From: Bacteroidota bacterium
Lineage (GTDB): Bacteria > Bacteroidota > Bacteroidia > Sphingobacteriales > Sphingobacteriaceae
Assembly (NCBI GenBank): GCA_013288685.1
Contig: JABDBM010000024.1
Span: 1-47,207, forward strand
Direction: 5' to 3'
DNA length: 47,207 bases
A model generated the notes under the pieces. The model saw only the letters and a program-made list of their open reading frames with translations. It did no database searches and was not told the origin of the DNA. Positions 26,509 through 33,615 of this stretch are shown here, in pieces. How positions within the stretch are numbered: the stretch's first letter is position 1; each line of letters begins with the position of its first letter. The position numbers were made by a program, and so were the translations under genes.

Positions 26509-26551
26509 TAAGCCTATAGTGTTAAATTTGAACAATATTTTAAGGCTATAG
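26509..26551 (+). promoter_or_regulatory. Promoter flanked by a direct repeat (mobile mystery A relic)
   Basis: TAAGCCTATAG (26509-26519) and TAAGGCTATAG (26541-26551) match at 10 of 11 bases, with starts 32 bases apart, about three helix turns. Between them lies TAAATTTG (26523-26530), a perfect TAnnTTTG -7 box. The second repeat ends 4 bases before the ATG at 26556. The layout looks like an operator pair around an autoregulated promoter. Confidence 0.55.
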
Positions 26552-26555
26552 TCTT

Positions 26556-26755
26556 ATGAAAAACAAACAACGACATTTAATAATAGAACAAATGGACAGG
26601 AAACTGACCGTTTTTAAAGGTGCGGGAAGTACCGCTATACCCCAAATGGTTGGCTAAATTCAGTAAGATTGGCTTTAAACATGACTTTGCAGCAATCAGG
26701 CAAGCGGCTGGGACACCCCAAACCGGGGATTTTTAGAAACATTTCATTTTTTTAA
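26556..26755 (+). pseudogene. Frameshifted remnant of 'mobile mystery protein A'
   Basis: The first frame from the ATG at 26556 reads MKNKQRHLIIEQMDRKLTVF and stops at 26655-26657. Just before that stop, about 26643-26650, homology moves to another frame that reads GWLNSVRLALNMTLQQSGKR, then LG. Together they match from memory the start of mobile mystery protein A (a short helix, then GW-x-IR-ALNMTL-QLG-RLG, the first helices of a helix-turn-helix DNA-binding domain). The family protein is about 150 residues; this copy ends at 26755 after roughly 65 and has lost the rest of the DNA-binding domain. The usual partner, the Fic-domain mobile mystery protein B, was not found next to it. It is the remnant of a mobile addiction-like module. 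Confidence 0.68.
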
Positions 26756-26950
26756 GAATCACAATAGCAAGACCTTCACATTTGGCTTAATTTGATCCAC
26801 TACTGGCAAAAAACCACGTTCAAGCTACAGAAACAAAGGTTTTTAGGAAAATGCCCAGTGCCCGTCTTTATTTCTGCAAGGCATGAAATACCCATTTTCC
26901 GGGTGGAATAATTATTGCCTTGAGATTACCAAACATAAAACAAATCTATT

Positions 26951-27052
26951 ATGAACATATTTAATTTAATCGGCGCGGTAGTTGTGGGTCTGCCAACATT
27001 TTTCATGATTAAAACAAGCATCTCTATGATAAAGGATAAAAGGCTTAACTAA
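26951..27052 (+). CDS. 33-residue membrane micro-protein, hypothetical
   Basis: The frame from the ATG at 26951 encodes 33 residues beginning MNIFNLIGAVVVGLPTFFMI and ending KDKRLN: one hydrophobic helix followed by a strongly basic tail, the classical layout of a single-span micro-protein with its tail in the cytosol. It lies alone between the mobile relic and a repeat tract. It has no known family. The good helix and charge layout support it; there is no expression evidence. Confidence 0.4.
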   Translation: MNIFNLIGAVVVGLPTFFMIKTSISMIKDKRLN

Positions 27053-27059
27053 GCCGGAA

Positions 27060-27110
27060 GAGTCAAGAGTCAAGACATTCGAGTCGAGACTCCAGACTTA
27101 AGACTTTAAC
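27060..27110. repeat. 7-bp-period degenerate repeat tract
   Basis: On the minus strand seven heptamers follow each other: GTCTTAA, GTCTGGA, GTCTCGA, CTCGAAT, GTCTTGA, CTCTTGA, CTCTTCC. The tract includes the stop and last codons of the nagB-like gene. Confidence 0.6.
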
Positions 27111-27826
27111 CCCGAAGCTGCTCCTTCATCCAAAAACACCATTGCCGATGGCAAGGTTTGAAAGATGGTTGCCGGCAATTGCTCCGTTACTTCGCCCTGC
27201 AAAGCCTGTGCTATAATATCCGCTTTTTTAGCGCCCCCTGCTACCAGCAATGGTATCTTTGATTCCTGCAGGTGTTTAAGGCCAAGCGTTATGCCTTCTG
27301 TTAATACGGTTTGTTGCTTAAAATATTTTTGCCCTACGGTAATGGTAGTCTCGGCCAGGGGTGCGTGATGGGCATACAAATTAAAATCGGTACCGGGTTC
27401 GTTGAGGCCGATATGGCCATTCATACCTATACCCACCATCATCACATCCAGCGGACCTTTCTCTTTTATAAAAGCATCCATGGCTCGACACGATGCATCC
27501 AGGTTAGTTGCTTTTGCATCAAAAAACCGCATTTTATCGGCACTGATATCAGCCGGAATGAAAAATTTCTCGAACAAAAAGTTCGTACAGCTTCCATCGT
27601 CGTCTTTATCCATACCCACCCATTCATCCAGGCCAACAAAATTGCATTGGCTAAAATCAACCTTGCCGGCTTCCATATCATCAAGTAAATATTTAAATAC
27701 CCCGGCAGGCGATTCGCCCGAGGGGAAGCAGAGCAGCGATGCAGGCTTGTTGTTTACCTGGTTAACAATTAAATCGGCCGCAGCACGGCTCATGTCGTCG
27801 AAGGTTTTATGGGTTGATATTTTCAT
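27098..27826 (-). CDS. nagB: Glucosamine-6-phosphate deaminase-like protein
   Basis: A 242-residue NagB/RpiA/SolL-like isomerase that would convert glucosamine-6-phosphate to fructose-6-phosphate and ammonia in the cytosol. The diagnostic motif GIGMNGHIGLNEPG (133-146) carries His138 and Glu143, equivalent to the catalytic H143 and E148 of E. coli NagB; Asn136 replaces Asp141, as in Bacillus NagB. FVGLDEWVG (63-71) has the general-base Asp67. The LCFPSGESP loop (32-40) binds phosphate. The start at 27826 (MKISTHKTFDD) is preferred: the longer frame from 27910 only translates a GTCCC-rich intergenic repeat. It stands alone. 6-phosphogluconolactonase is a related alternative, but the GHIGLNEP motif favours deaminase. 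Confidence 0.85.
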   Translation of the reverse strand: MKISTHKTFDDMSRAAADLIVNQVNNKPASLLCFPSGESPAGVFKYLLDDMEAGKVDFSQCNFVGLDEWVGMDKDDDGSCTNFLFEKFFIPADISADKMRFFDAKATNLDASCRAMDAFIKEKGPLDVMMVGIGMNGHIGLNEPGTDFNLYAHHAPLAETTITVGQKYFKQQTVLTEGITLGLKHLQESKIPLLVAGGAKKADIIAQALQGEVTEQLPATIFQTLPSAMVFLDEGAASGLKS

Positions 27827-27856
27827 AACTATAATTGGCAAAGTTGAAATTGGCGA

Positions 27857-27909
27857 CTGTCCCGGCTGTCCCAGTGTACCGGTTACCCAACGAATGGGAC
27901 AGTTGGACA
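27857..27909. repeat. GTCCC palindromic repeat, copy A
   Basis: The arms TGTCCCGGCTGTCCCA and TGGGACAGTTGGACA flank a centre containing GTACCGG. It lies directly upstream of the nagB-like gene and so may sit in its leader. Confidence 0.6.
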
Positions 27910-27980
27910 AGATATAACAAAAGACAAAGTTGTAGAAATAGATTGGTTATTAATTATGATTAAGATGGATTAATTGCCTA

Positions 27981-28030
27981 TTTGTCCCCCTGTCCTACCG
28001 TACCGGGAAGTTGATTGGGACAGGTTTTGT
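27981..28030. repeat. GTCCC palindromic repeat, copy B
   Basis: Same layout as copy A: TTGTCCCCCTGTCC, a centre with GTACCGGG, then TTGGGACAGG after two intervening words. It lies in the gap before the small membrane protein's 3' end. Confidence 0.55.
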
Positions 28031-28050
28031 CCGTGTTTTGGCTTACGGCT

Positions 28051-28464
28051 TTATTTCGTCAACAATGCATTTACGGTTATGGCTGACCCAATAAGTCCTA
28101 AAAATGATAATATAAAATACAAGAAACATAGTGTTACGCCTAAGTTGATGCTTAAAGAAAAAGCCTTGAATTCGGAAGAAATGATATATTCATAGCGCTT
28201 TTTTTTACTATAAATGTAATTAATTAACATACTAATCAATATTACCCAAACGAGAAACAAAAGCCGGAGGTACGATCTATCAAATATATTTACCCGAAAA
28301 ATATGATAACACATAATTTCTACAGCAATAAACAAGGTGAAGCTTACCGGCATGCCAGCTAAAAATGCAGAATTAATAAGCTGGCTTTGCCTCATCGATG
28401 TGTCGTTCGTTCTCCTTCTGAAATTTGCCATGGTATAAAAAACAATAAAATCTGTCAATCTCAT
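28051..28464 (-). CDS. Hypothetical integral membrane protein
   Basis: A 137-residue protein with three predicted membrane spans: about residues 35-56 (MPVSFTLFIAVEIMCYHIF), 64-85 (YLRLLFLVWVILISMLINYI) and 106-130 (LGVTLCFLYFILSFLGLIG). A basic loop (SKKKR) follows the second span, and the N-terminus is Arg-rich (NFRRRTND). I recognise no family. An internal ATG gives an alternative start at MANFRRR, 11 residues in. It stands between two GTCCC repeat copies, alone on its strand between the nagB-like and GH3 genes. The hydrophobic pattern makes chance unlikely. Confidence 0.6.
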   Translation of the reverse strand: MRLTDFIVFYTMANFRRRTNDTSMRQSQLINSAFLAGMPVSFTLFIAVEIMCYHIFRVNIFDRSYLRLLFLVWVILISMLINYIYSKKKRYEYIISSEFKAFSLSINLGVTLCFLYFILSFLGLIGSAITVNALLTK

Positions 28465-28499
28465 ATATTGCTATAATAGATAATCGAATATGAATATTA

Positions 28500-28555
28500 G
28501 TGTCCCAATTGTCCCACTGTACCGGGCTACTGTTGGGTGGGACACGTGGGACAAT
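28500..28555. repeat. GTCCC palindromic repeat, copy C
   Basis: The best preserved copy: ATTGTCCCAC pairs perfectly with GTGGGACAAT, and inner TGTCCC and GGGACA words nest inside, around a GTACCGGG centre. It lies just downstream of the GH3 stop. Confidence 0.65.
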
Positions 28556-28589
28556 TAATTTCCTGCAATATCACCAATGAACCTGTGAA

Positions 28590-30821
28590 CTAATTTAACA
28601 AAAAGGAATCCTCCAGCCTGATATCGTCCGATGCGCTGCCGATCATCAGTTTAAATTCGCCGGGCTGGGTTATCCATTCCAGGGCCTCATTATAAAAAGA
28701 GAGCTTATTTTTATCAATGGTAAACGTAATGGTTTTGGTTTCGCCGGGTTGCAGCATTACTTTTTGGAAGCCTTTTAACTCCTTTACCGGGCGAACGGGT
28801 TGGCTTACCATATCGCGCAGGTACAGCTGTGCTACTTCCTCGCCGGCATATTTACCGGAGTTTTGCAAATCGAAACTCACGGTGATTGCCTCGGTTTTCA
28901 GCATTGTTTTTTTACTTAATTTAAGGTTGCTGTATTTAAAGGTGCTATAGCTTAAGCCGTGTCCAAACGCAAATTTAGGACTGTTGGGCAAATCGATATA
29001 GGCCGAGGTATAGTTTACATCGTTATCGCCATGGGCCGGTCGACCGGTGTTTAAATGGTTGTAGTAAATTGGTATTTGACCTTCGGTACGCGGAAAGGTG
29101 ATGGGTAGCTTTGCACCGGGGTTGTAATTGCCGTACAGCACATCGGCCATGGCATTGCCGGCCTGGTTGCCCAGCCACCAGGTATACAGAATGGCCGGTA
29201 CATGGTCGGCCGTGTAGTTAAATACCATCGGCCGGCCGGACATCAGCAGTACCACTACCGGTTTGCCGCTGGCCATTACTGCCTTTATCAAATCTTCCTG
29301 CACACCGGGCAGGTGAATGTTCGATCGGCTTTTGGCTTCGCCCGTCATATCCGGGCGCTCACCCATGGCCATTACTACTACATCGGCCTGCATGGCAGCT
29401 TTATAAGCCTCATCAAATCCGGCTTTGCTGGTATCGGTAATATCGCAGCCAGGGGCATACAACAATTTGGTTTTGGGTGCAGCCAGTTCCATACCTTCGT
29501 ACAGGGATACTATTTCTTTTTCATCCCCTACATCCAAACTCCAAAACCCCTTCATTTCCTTTTTTGATTTCGCCAGCGGACCAATCAAAGCTATCGTACC
29601 TAAATCTTTTGATAGTGGCAGCAATTGTTTATCGTTTTTGAGCAGTACTATACTTTTACGGGCCACATCCCTGGCGGCTTCTATGTGTGCTGCGGTATTG
29701 ATCATCCGCTTTTCGCGTTCGGCGTTGTTAAAGCGATAGGCATCTTCAAACAAACCCAACTCAAACTTTTTGGTTAGGATGCGGCGCACCGCTTCGTCGA
29801 TAGTAGCCACCGAAACCTTTTTATCGGCCACCAGCTTAGCCAGGTTTTTAATATAGCTGCGGCTTTCCATGTCCATATCGCTGCCGGCGTTTATGGCAGC
29901 TTCGGCAGCTTCGTAATTATCCTTTACATAGCCATGGTTTATCATTTCGCCGATGGAACCCCAGTCGCTCACCACAAAACCTTTAAAGCCCCATTTGCCC
30001 TTTAAAATATCGCGCATCAGGTAGCGGTTGGCCGATGCCGGTACGCCGTTTAAATCGTTAAACGAATTCATGAAGGTAGCTGCTCCTGCATCGGCAGCAG
30101 CCTTAAATGGCGGCAGATAAAACTCCCACAAATTGCGCAGACTCATATCAACGCTGTTATAATCGCGGCCACCAATAGCAGCGCCATAAGCGGCAAAGTG
30201 TTTGGCACAGGCCATTACTGCATCTAAATTACCTAATCCTTTCCCCTGGAAGCCATGTACACGGGCAGTAGCTATGAGCGAGCCCAAGTATGGGTCCTCG
30301 CCTGCACCTTCCATTACACGTCCCCAGCGTGGGTCGCGGGCAATATCAACCATAGGGGCAAATGTCCATTGCACACCGCCTGCTGCGGCTTCGGTAGCGG
30401 CTATGCGGGCCGATTTCTCAATAGCTTCCATATCCCAGCTTGCTGCTTCGGCCAATGGGATGGGGAAGGTTACGCTATAGCCATGAATCACATCCTGCCC
30501 AAATATTAGCGGAATGCGTAAGCGCGATTGCATGGCAGCTTCTTGAAACTTGCGGGTATGCGCCACGCCGATGATATTGAGCACCGAGCCCACTTCGCCA
30601 CGGCGAATAGCATCCAGCTTACTGCCTACATCGGCAGTGATGGGGCCGGTAGCCTCCCAATCGCCATTATACTGGTTAAGCTGACCAATCTTTTCGGCCA
30701 GGGTCATTTTCTTTAGCAGTTCATCAACCTTTTGTGCGGTGGTTTTTTGTTGTGCGATGGCTGTATTAATGAAGATAGCAATGCCTAAAAAGCATAGCAG
30801 CAGGGATTTTGTACGGTTCAT
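28590..30821 (-). CDS. bglX: GH3 beta-glucosidase, BglX type
   Basis: A 743-residue secreted beta-glucosidase of glycoside hydrolase family 3, close to periplasmic BglX. The signal peptide is MNRTKSLLLCFLGIAIFINTAIAQQ. The TIM barrel contains MTLAEKIGQLNQ, PLIFGQDVIHGY, KHFAAYGAAIGGRDYN and the nucleophile D286 in FVVSDWGSIGEM. The second domain has SIVLLKNDKQLLPL and VVVMAMGERPDMTGEAKSR, whose Glu is the likely acid/base. A fibronectin III-like domain closes the protein (FGHGLSYSTFKYS, then LQNSGKYAGEEVAQLYLRD). It has conserved BglX length. It diverges from the Fic gene; the TGTACA site array lies in between and could affect both. Confidence 0.95.
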   Translation of the reverse strand: MNRTKSLLLCFLGIAIFINTAIAQQKTTAQKVDELLKKMTLAEKIGQLNQYNGDWEATGPITADVGSKLDAIRRGEVGSVLNIIGVAHTRKFQEAAMQSRLRIPLIFGQDVIHGYSVTFPIPLAEAASWDMEAIEKSARIAATEAAAGGVQWTFAPMVDIARDPRWGRVMEGAGEDPYLGSLIATARVHGFQGKGLGNLDAVMACAKHFAAYGAAIGGRDYNSVDMSLRNLWEFYLPPFKAAADAGAATFMNSFNDLNGVPASANRYLMRDILKGKWGFKGFVVSDWGSIGEMINHGYVKDNYEAAEAAINAGSDMDMESRSYIKNLAKLVADKKVSVATIDEAVRRILTKKFELGLFEDAYRFNNAEREKRMINTAAHIEAARDVARKSIVLLKNDKQLLPLSKDLGTIALIGPLAKSKKEMKGFWSLDVGDEKEIVSLYEGMELAAPKTKLLYAPGCDITDTSKAGFDEAYKAAMQADVVVMAMGERPDMTGEAKSRSNIHLPGVQEDLIKAVMASGKPVVVLLMSGRPMVFNYTADHVPAILYTWWLGNQAGNAMADVLYGNYNPGAKLPITFPRTEGQIPIYYNHLNTGRPAHGDNDVNYTSAYIDLPNSPKFAFGHGLSYSTFKYSNLKLSKKTMLKTEAITVSFDLQNSGKYAGEEVAQLYLRDMVSQPVRPVKELKGFQKVMLQPGETKTITFTIDKNKLSFYNEALEWITQPGEFKLMIGSASDDIRLEDSFLLN

Positions 30822-30880
30822 TTGGATTTTGGAATTGTATTCAAGGATAGGGAATTTAATTTTGAATACGAAAAGGGATT

Positions 30881-31005
30881 AAAAACTGTACACATATTGG
30901 CAACGTGTACAGTTTTTGGCCAAAAACTGTACACGTATGCTTTTTATGTACAGTTTTTTATGTTAATATTGCAACATGTACAGAAAATGCTTAAAAACTG
31001 TACAT
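30881..31005. promoter_or_regulatory. Six-site TGTACA operator array before the Fic gene
   Basis: AAAAACTGTACAC at 30881 and 30922, AAAAACTGTACAT at 30993, their complement GTGTACAGTTTTT at 30905 and ATGTACAGTTTTT at 30946, and a weaker ATGTACAGAAAAT at 30976. Sites 2 and 3 together form a perfect palindrome of 34 bases (30903-30936). The last site ends 7 bases before the Fic ATG at 31013. The array fits cooperative autorepression, perhaps by the winged-helix tail of the Fic protein itself. Confidence 0.8.
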
Positions 31006-31012
31006 GTAAATT

Positions 31013-32125
31013 ATGCCATACGACAGAAATCAGCCTTTTAACAGCCTGCCTTTGCTGCCGCCATCGCTGCAAATTGAAAATGATGTAGATGTATTAAAAA
31101 AATTAGCATCTGCATCGCGGGCTTTGGCATCGGTGAACAACGGTGTGTTACGGCTCCCTAACCCTTTGATGCTGGTAAATACTATTGCCCTGCAGGAAGC
31201 CAAAACATCAACAGAGATCGAGAACATTTTCACGACCGAAGACGAGTTATATAAGGCGATATCAGACACAGTACAGGAAGATAAATCAAACACGGCTACC
31301 AAAGAAGTTTTGCGTTACCGCGAGGCCTTGTGGGAGGGATACAGACTGATAAACGAAAAAAAGGCGATTGACTTAGACACCATCATTAATATATTCAAGC
31401 AGGTTAAAAACTCATCATCGGGATTGCGTTCGCCGCAATCGCAGGTAACCATTAAGCGCGGCCAAAGTGAATTCAGGGCTGGCGAAGTGGTTTATACGCC
31501 GCCAAGAGGATTGGGAGTAACCGAGAAGTTTATGGATAATCTGCTGGACTACCTGAATGATGACGAAAAATACCCGATGGATCCTTTATTGAAAATGTGC
31601 CTGGCCCATTACCAATTCGAGGCGATACACCCCTTTCAGGATGGTAACGGACGAACAGGTCGTATTTTAAATCTGTTGTACCTGGTAAATAAGGGTTTGC
31701 TATCGCAGCCAACCCTGTACCTGTCGAAATATATTATCGCTAATAAGGACGATTACTACTACAATTTAGGAACAGTAACTCAGCGGGGTGCTTGGAAAGA
31801 TTGGGTGCTTTACATGCTTGATGCTGTTGAAAAAACATCATTGCTAACCCATCAATTAATAAACGAGATCATTTCTCAAATGAACGCCACGCTTGAGTAT
31901 GGCAAAGCAAACCTAAAATGGTACAACAAGGAAATTAACGAAGCCATTTTTAGTCAACCTTATTTAAAACCGGCGGCGATCGGTGGCATTATCGAACGTT
32001 CATCCCGCGTTACATTAACCAGGTATATGAACAATTTGGTTGAAATAAAAATTTTAACTCCGCAAAGAGATGGTAAAGAGATTTACTATTTAAATAACGA
32101 CCTGATACGAATATTGCAAGGCTAA
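31013..32125 (+). CDS. Class II Fic family AMPylase-like protein
   Basis: A 370-residue Fic-domain protein. The core motif HPFQDGNGRTGR starts at H206, complete for nucleotidyl (usually AMP) transfer to a target hydroxyl. The N-terminal inhibitory helix motif (S/T)xxxE(G/N) is present as S66-T-E-I-E70-N, which classes it as autoinhibited class II, like Shewanella SoFic. The N-terminal region (about 1-120) is a Fic_N-type helical domain. The C-terminus (about 290-370; IGGIIERSSRVTLTRYMNNLVEIKIL, then DGKEIYYL) looks like a winged helix-turn-helix. No antitoxin gene is adjacent, as expected when the inhibitor helix is built in. The site array directly upstream suggests autoregulation. Its target is unknown. 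Confidence 0.92.
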   Translation: MPYDRNQPFNSLPLLPPSLQIENDVDVLKKLASASRALASVNNGVLRLPNPLMLVNTIALQEAKTSTEIENIFTTEDELYKAISDTVQEDKSNTATKEVLRYREALWEGYRLINEKKAIDLDTIINIFKQVKNSSSGLRSPQSQVTIKRGQSEFRAGEVVYTPPRGLGVTEKFMDNLLDYLNDDEKYPMDPLLKMCLAHYQFEAIHPFQDGNGRTGRILNLLYLVNKGLLSQPTLYLSKYIIANKDDYYYNLGTVTQRGAWKDWVLYMLDAVEKTSLLTHQLINEIISQMNATLEYGKANLKWYNKEINEAIFSQPYLKPAAIGGIIERSSRVTLTRYMNNLVEIKILTPQRDGKEIYYLNNDLIRILQG

Positions 32126-32132
32126 CAAAAAA

Positions 32133-32157
32133 GCCCCCGACTACTGTAACCGGGGGC
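32133..32157. terminator. Bidirectional terminator after the Fic gene
   Basis: GCCCCCG pairs with CGGGGGC around 11 bases. An A run (32127-32132) gives a T tail for leftward transcripts, and CTTTT follows for rightward ones. It separates the Fic gene from a convergent small frame. Confidence 0.8.
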
Positions 32158-32173
32158 GCTCTTTTAATACCTT

Positions 32174-32371
32174 TCAATATTCATGACTGGACAGCTTATC
32201 ATGATGAATCCGTTCCAGATAGCCTTTTTCGTTTATCGCGTAGTGAGCGTCGGAAGTGTCGTTGTAATTTTTAGGTATTCTGATGGCGCGAGTCTTCTTT
32301 TTCGATGGAAGAAAGAAGGACATTATGAGCTTAACCATCCGGGTGCAAAATTTTAATAGATCATTAAACAT
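32174..32371 (-). CDS. Small basic protein, hypothetical
   Basis: A 65-residue frame with a hydrophobic start (MVKLIMSFFLP, residues 12-22), a strongly basic stretch (SKKKTRAIRIPKNY) and a polar His-rich end (ERIHHDKLSSHEY). It could be a membrane-anchored peptide if it starts at the internal Met12. No family is recognised. It ends 17 bases from a hairpin that would terminate it, which supports it mildly. Confidence 0.4.
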   Translation of the reverse strand: MFNDLLKFCTRMVKLIMSFFLPSKKKTRAIRIPKNYNDTSDAHYAINEKGYLERIHHDKLSSHEY

Positions 32372-32779
32372 AAATTTTTCATAAAAAGTAAACAGATAAA
32401 TTGGCGCCGCCTAAAGCTGTTGAGTGCCATCGCGTTATTCAAAGCTAAATCAATGCCAAATTATTTCATAGCGTTGTTGTATTACTTTCAAACTATTAAA
32501 AAAGCAACCTTTATTGCATAAATTTTATTTTTGAAACGTTTTATAGGTATCAAATTATTAAGATTTCATCATTTTAATAATAATTTTATTAATTGTTATT
32601 TTTAAAATAAAGGCGTGAATGTGAGCAATTTGTCTATTTTTCTGCGCAAACAATTACTATGCATGCATAATTATTTACACAGTTTACGTTTTTTAACGAT
32701 ATATCGTCGCAGGTTGTCGGCAGTTTGACACCCCCCGAGCGGGCAGACGCATTAACCCGCTTAGTTTTTTGGATATAAA
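32372..32779. other. AT-rich non-coding stretch
   Basis: No gene seen. It contains AT-rich runs, a palindrome CGATATATCG near 32698 and a short AGCGGG/CCCGCT hairpin with a T tail (32738-32769), which may be a weak terminator. Confidence 0.4.
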
Positions 32780-32807
32780 TTGGATATATTCATTTTAATT
32801 ACCTTTG
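32780..32807 (+). promoter_or_regulatory. Promoter of the uracil-DNA glycosylase gene
   Basis: TTG (32780-32782), 17 bases, then TACCTTTG (32800-32807), a full match to the Bacteroidota TTG-N17-23-TAnnTTTG promoter. It decides the start codon: an in-frame TTG at 32805 lies inside this box, so translation must begin at the ATG at 32829. Confidence 0.65.
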
Positions 32808-32828
32808 GCCAAAACGACTAAAAACACC

Positions 32829-33521
32829 ATGACCTTTGCAGATAAAGTAATACTATTTAACAATCAGTTAGACTTTAACGGAACACTGCCGCCCGGCATT
32901 AACATCATGAACCCGTTTAAAGATAACCCACAGGTTATTGCCATTACCGAGCAGTTTTACAAAAAGTATTACAATGATAATAACAAACGATATTTAATAT
33001 TGGGCATTAACCCAGGCCGGTTTGGCAGTGGTGTTACCGGTATCCCGTTTACCGATTCGAAACGTTTAAAATCAGTATGCGGTATTGCTTATGAAGGGAA
33101 GGAAACGCACGAGCCATCATCCGTATTTGTGTACGATGTTATTGAAGCCTTTGGCGGCCCGGTTGAATTTTACAGGCATTTTTATATCAGCTCCATGTGT
33201 CCGCTTGGTTTTACGGCTACCATCGCAGGCAATAAAGAGGTTAATTATAATTACTATGATAGCAAGGAACTAACCGTCGCTGTTTACGATTATATTATTG
33301 AAAACATACAAAAGCAAATAGCCATGGGTGTGGATACTGATACTTGCTTTTGCTTTGGAAATGGCAAGAATGAAAAGTTTTTACGCAAGGTAAACCAGGA
33401 GCATAAATTCTTTAAAAATATAATAGCGTTGGAGCATCCAAGGTTTGTGATGCAGTATAAAAGTAAAGCTAAGCAGGAGTATATTGATAAGTATATTTCG
33501 GCGTTTACAAGTGTGTTATAA
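32829..33521 (+). CDS. SMUG2-like uracil-DNA glycosylase (DUF4918 type)
   Basis: A 230-residue protein of the uracil-DNA glycosylase superfamily, of the Bacteroidota branch once called DUF4918 and now SMUG2-like. These enzymes remove uracil or oxidised pyrimidines from DNA. Motif 1 is LILGINPGRFGSGVTGIPFTD (about 65-85; the GINPG loop with its Asn), followed by FYISSMCPLGF, and motif 2 is ALEHPRF near the C-terminus with the conserved His-Pro. The length suits a single UDG domain. The start is set by the promoter box immediately upstream. It stands alone and converges with the FAH-family gene across a repeat. Confidence 0.82.
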   Translation: MTFADKVILFNNQLDFNGTLPPGINIMNPFKDNPQVIAITEQFYKKYYNDNNKRYLILGINPGRFGSGVTGIPFTDSKRLKSVCGIAYEGKETHEPSSVFVYDVIEAFGGPVEFYRHFYISSMCPLGFTATIAGNKEVNYNYYDSKELTVAVYDYIIENIQKQIAMGVDTDTCFCFGNGKNEKFLRKVNQEHKFFKNIIALEHPRFVMQYKSKAKQEYIDKYISAFTSVL

Positions 33522-33524
33522 CCA

Positions 33525-33615
33525 TCGTCATTCGCAGGATTTAAAGATCATAGGATGTTAATCTATCAGCCGTTTAAATCTTTTAATCCTCAAATCCTAC
33601 GAATCAAGGTTCAGA
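33525..33615. repeat. Inverted AGGATT-rich dispersed repeat, copy 2
   Basis: Facing arms ATTCGCAGGATTTAAAGAT and, on the complement, ATTCGTAGGATTTGAGGAT, again made of heptamer-like words and ending in a GGTTCAGA edge as in copy 1 at 15170. It fills the gap between the convergent glycosylase and FAH-family genes and reaches the FAH stop codon. Confidence 0.6.

Noticed and set aside
27827..27910. 28-residue N-terminal extension of NagB
   Set aside because: It translates the GTCCC repeat copy A; the family N-terminus begins at the ATG at 27826.
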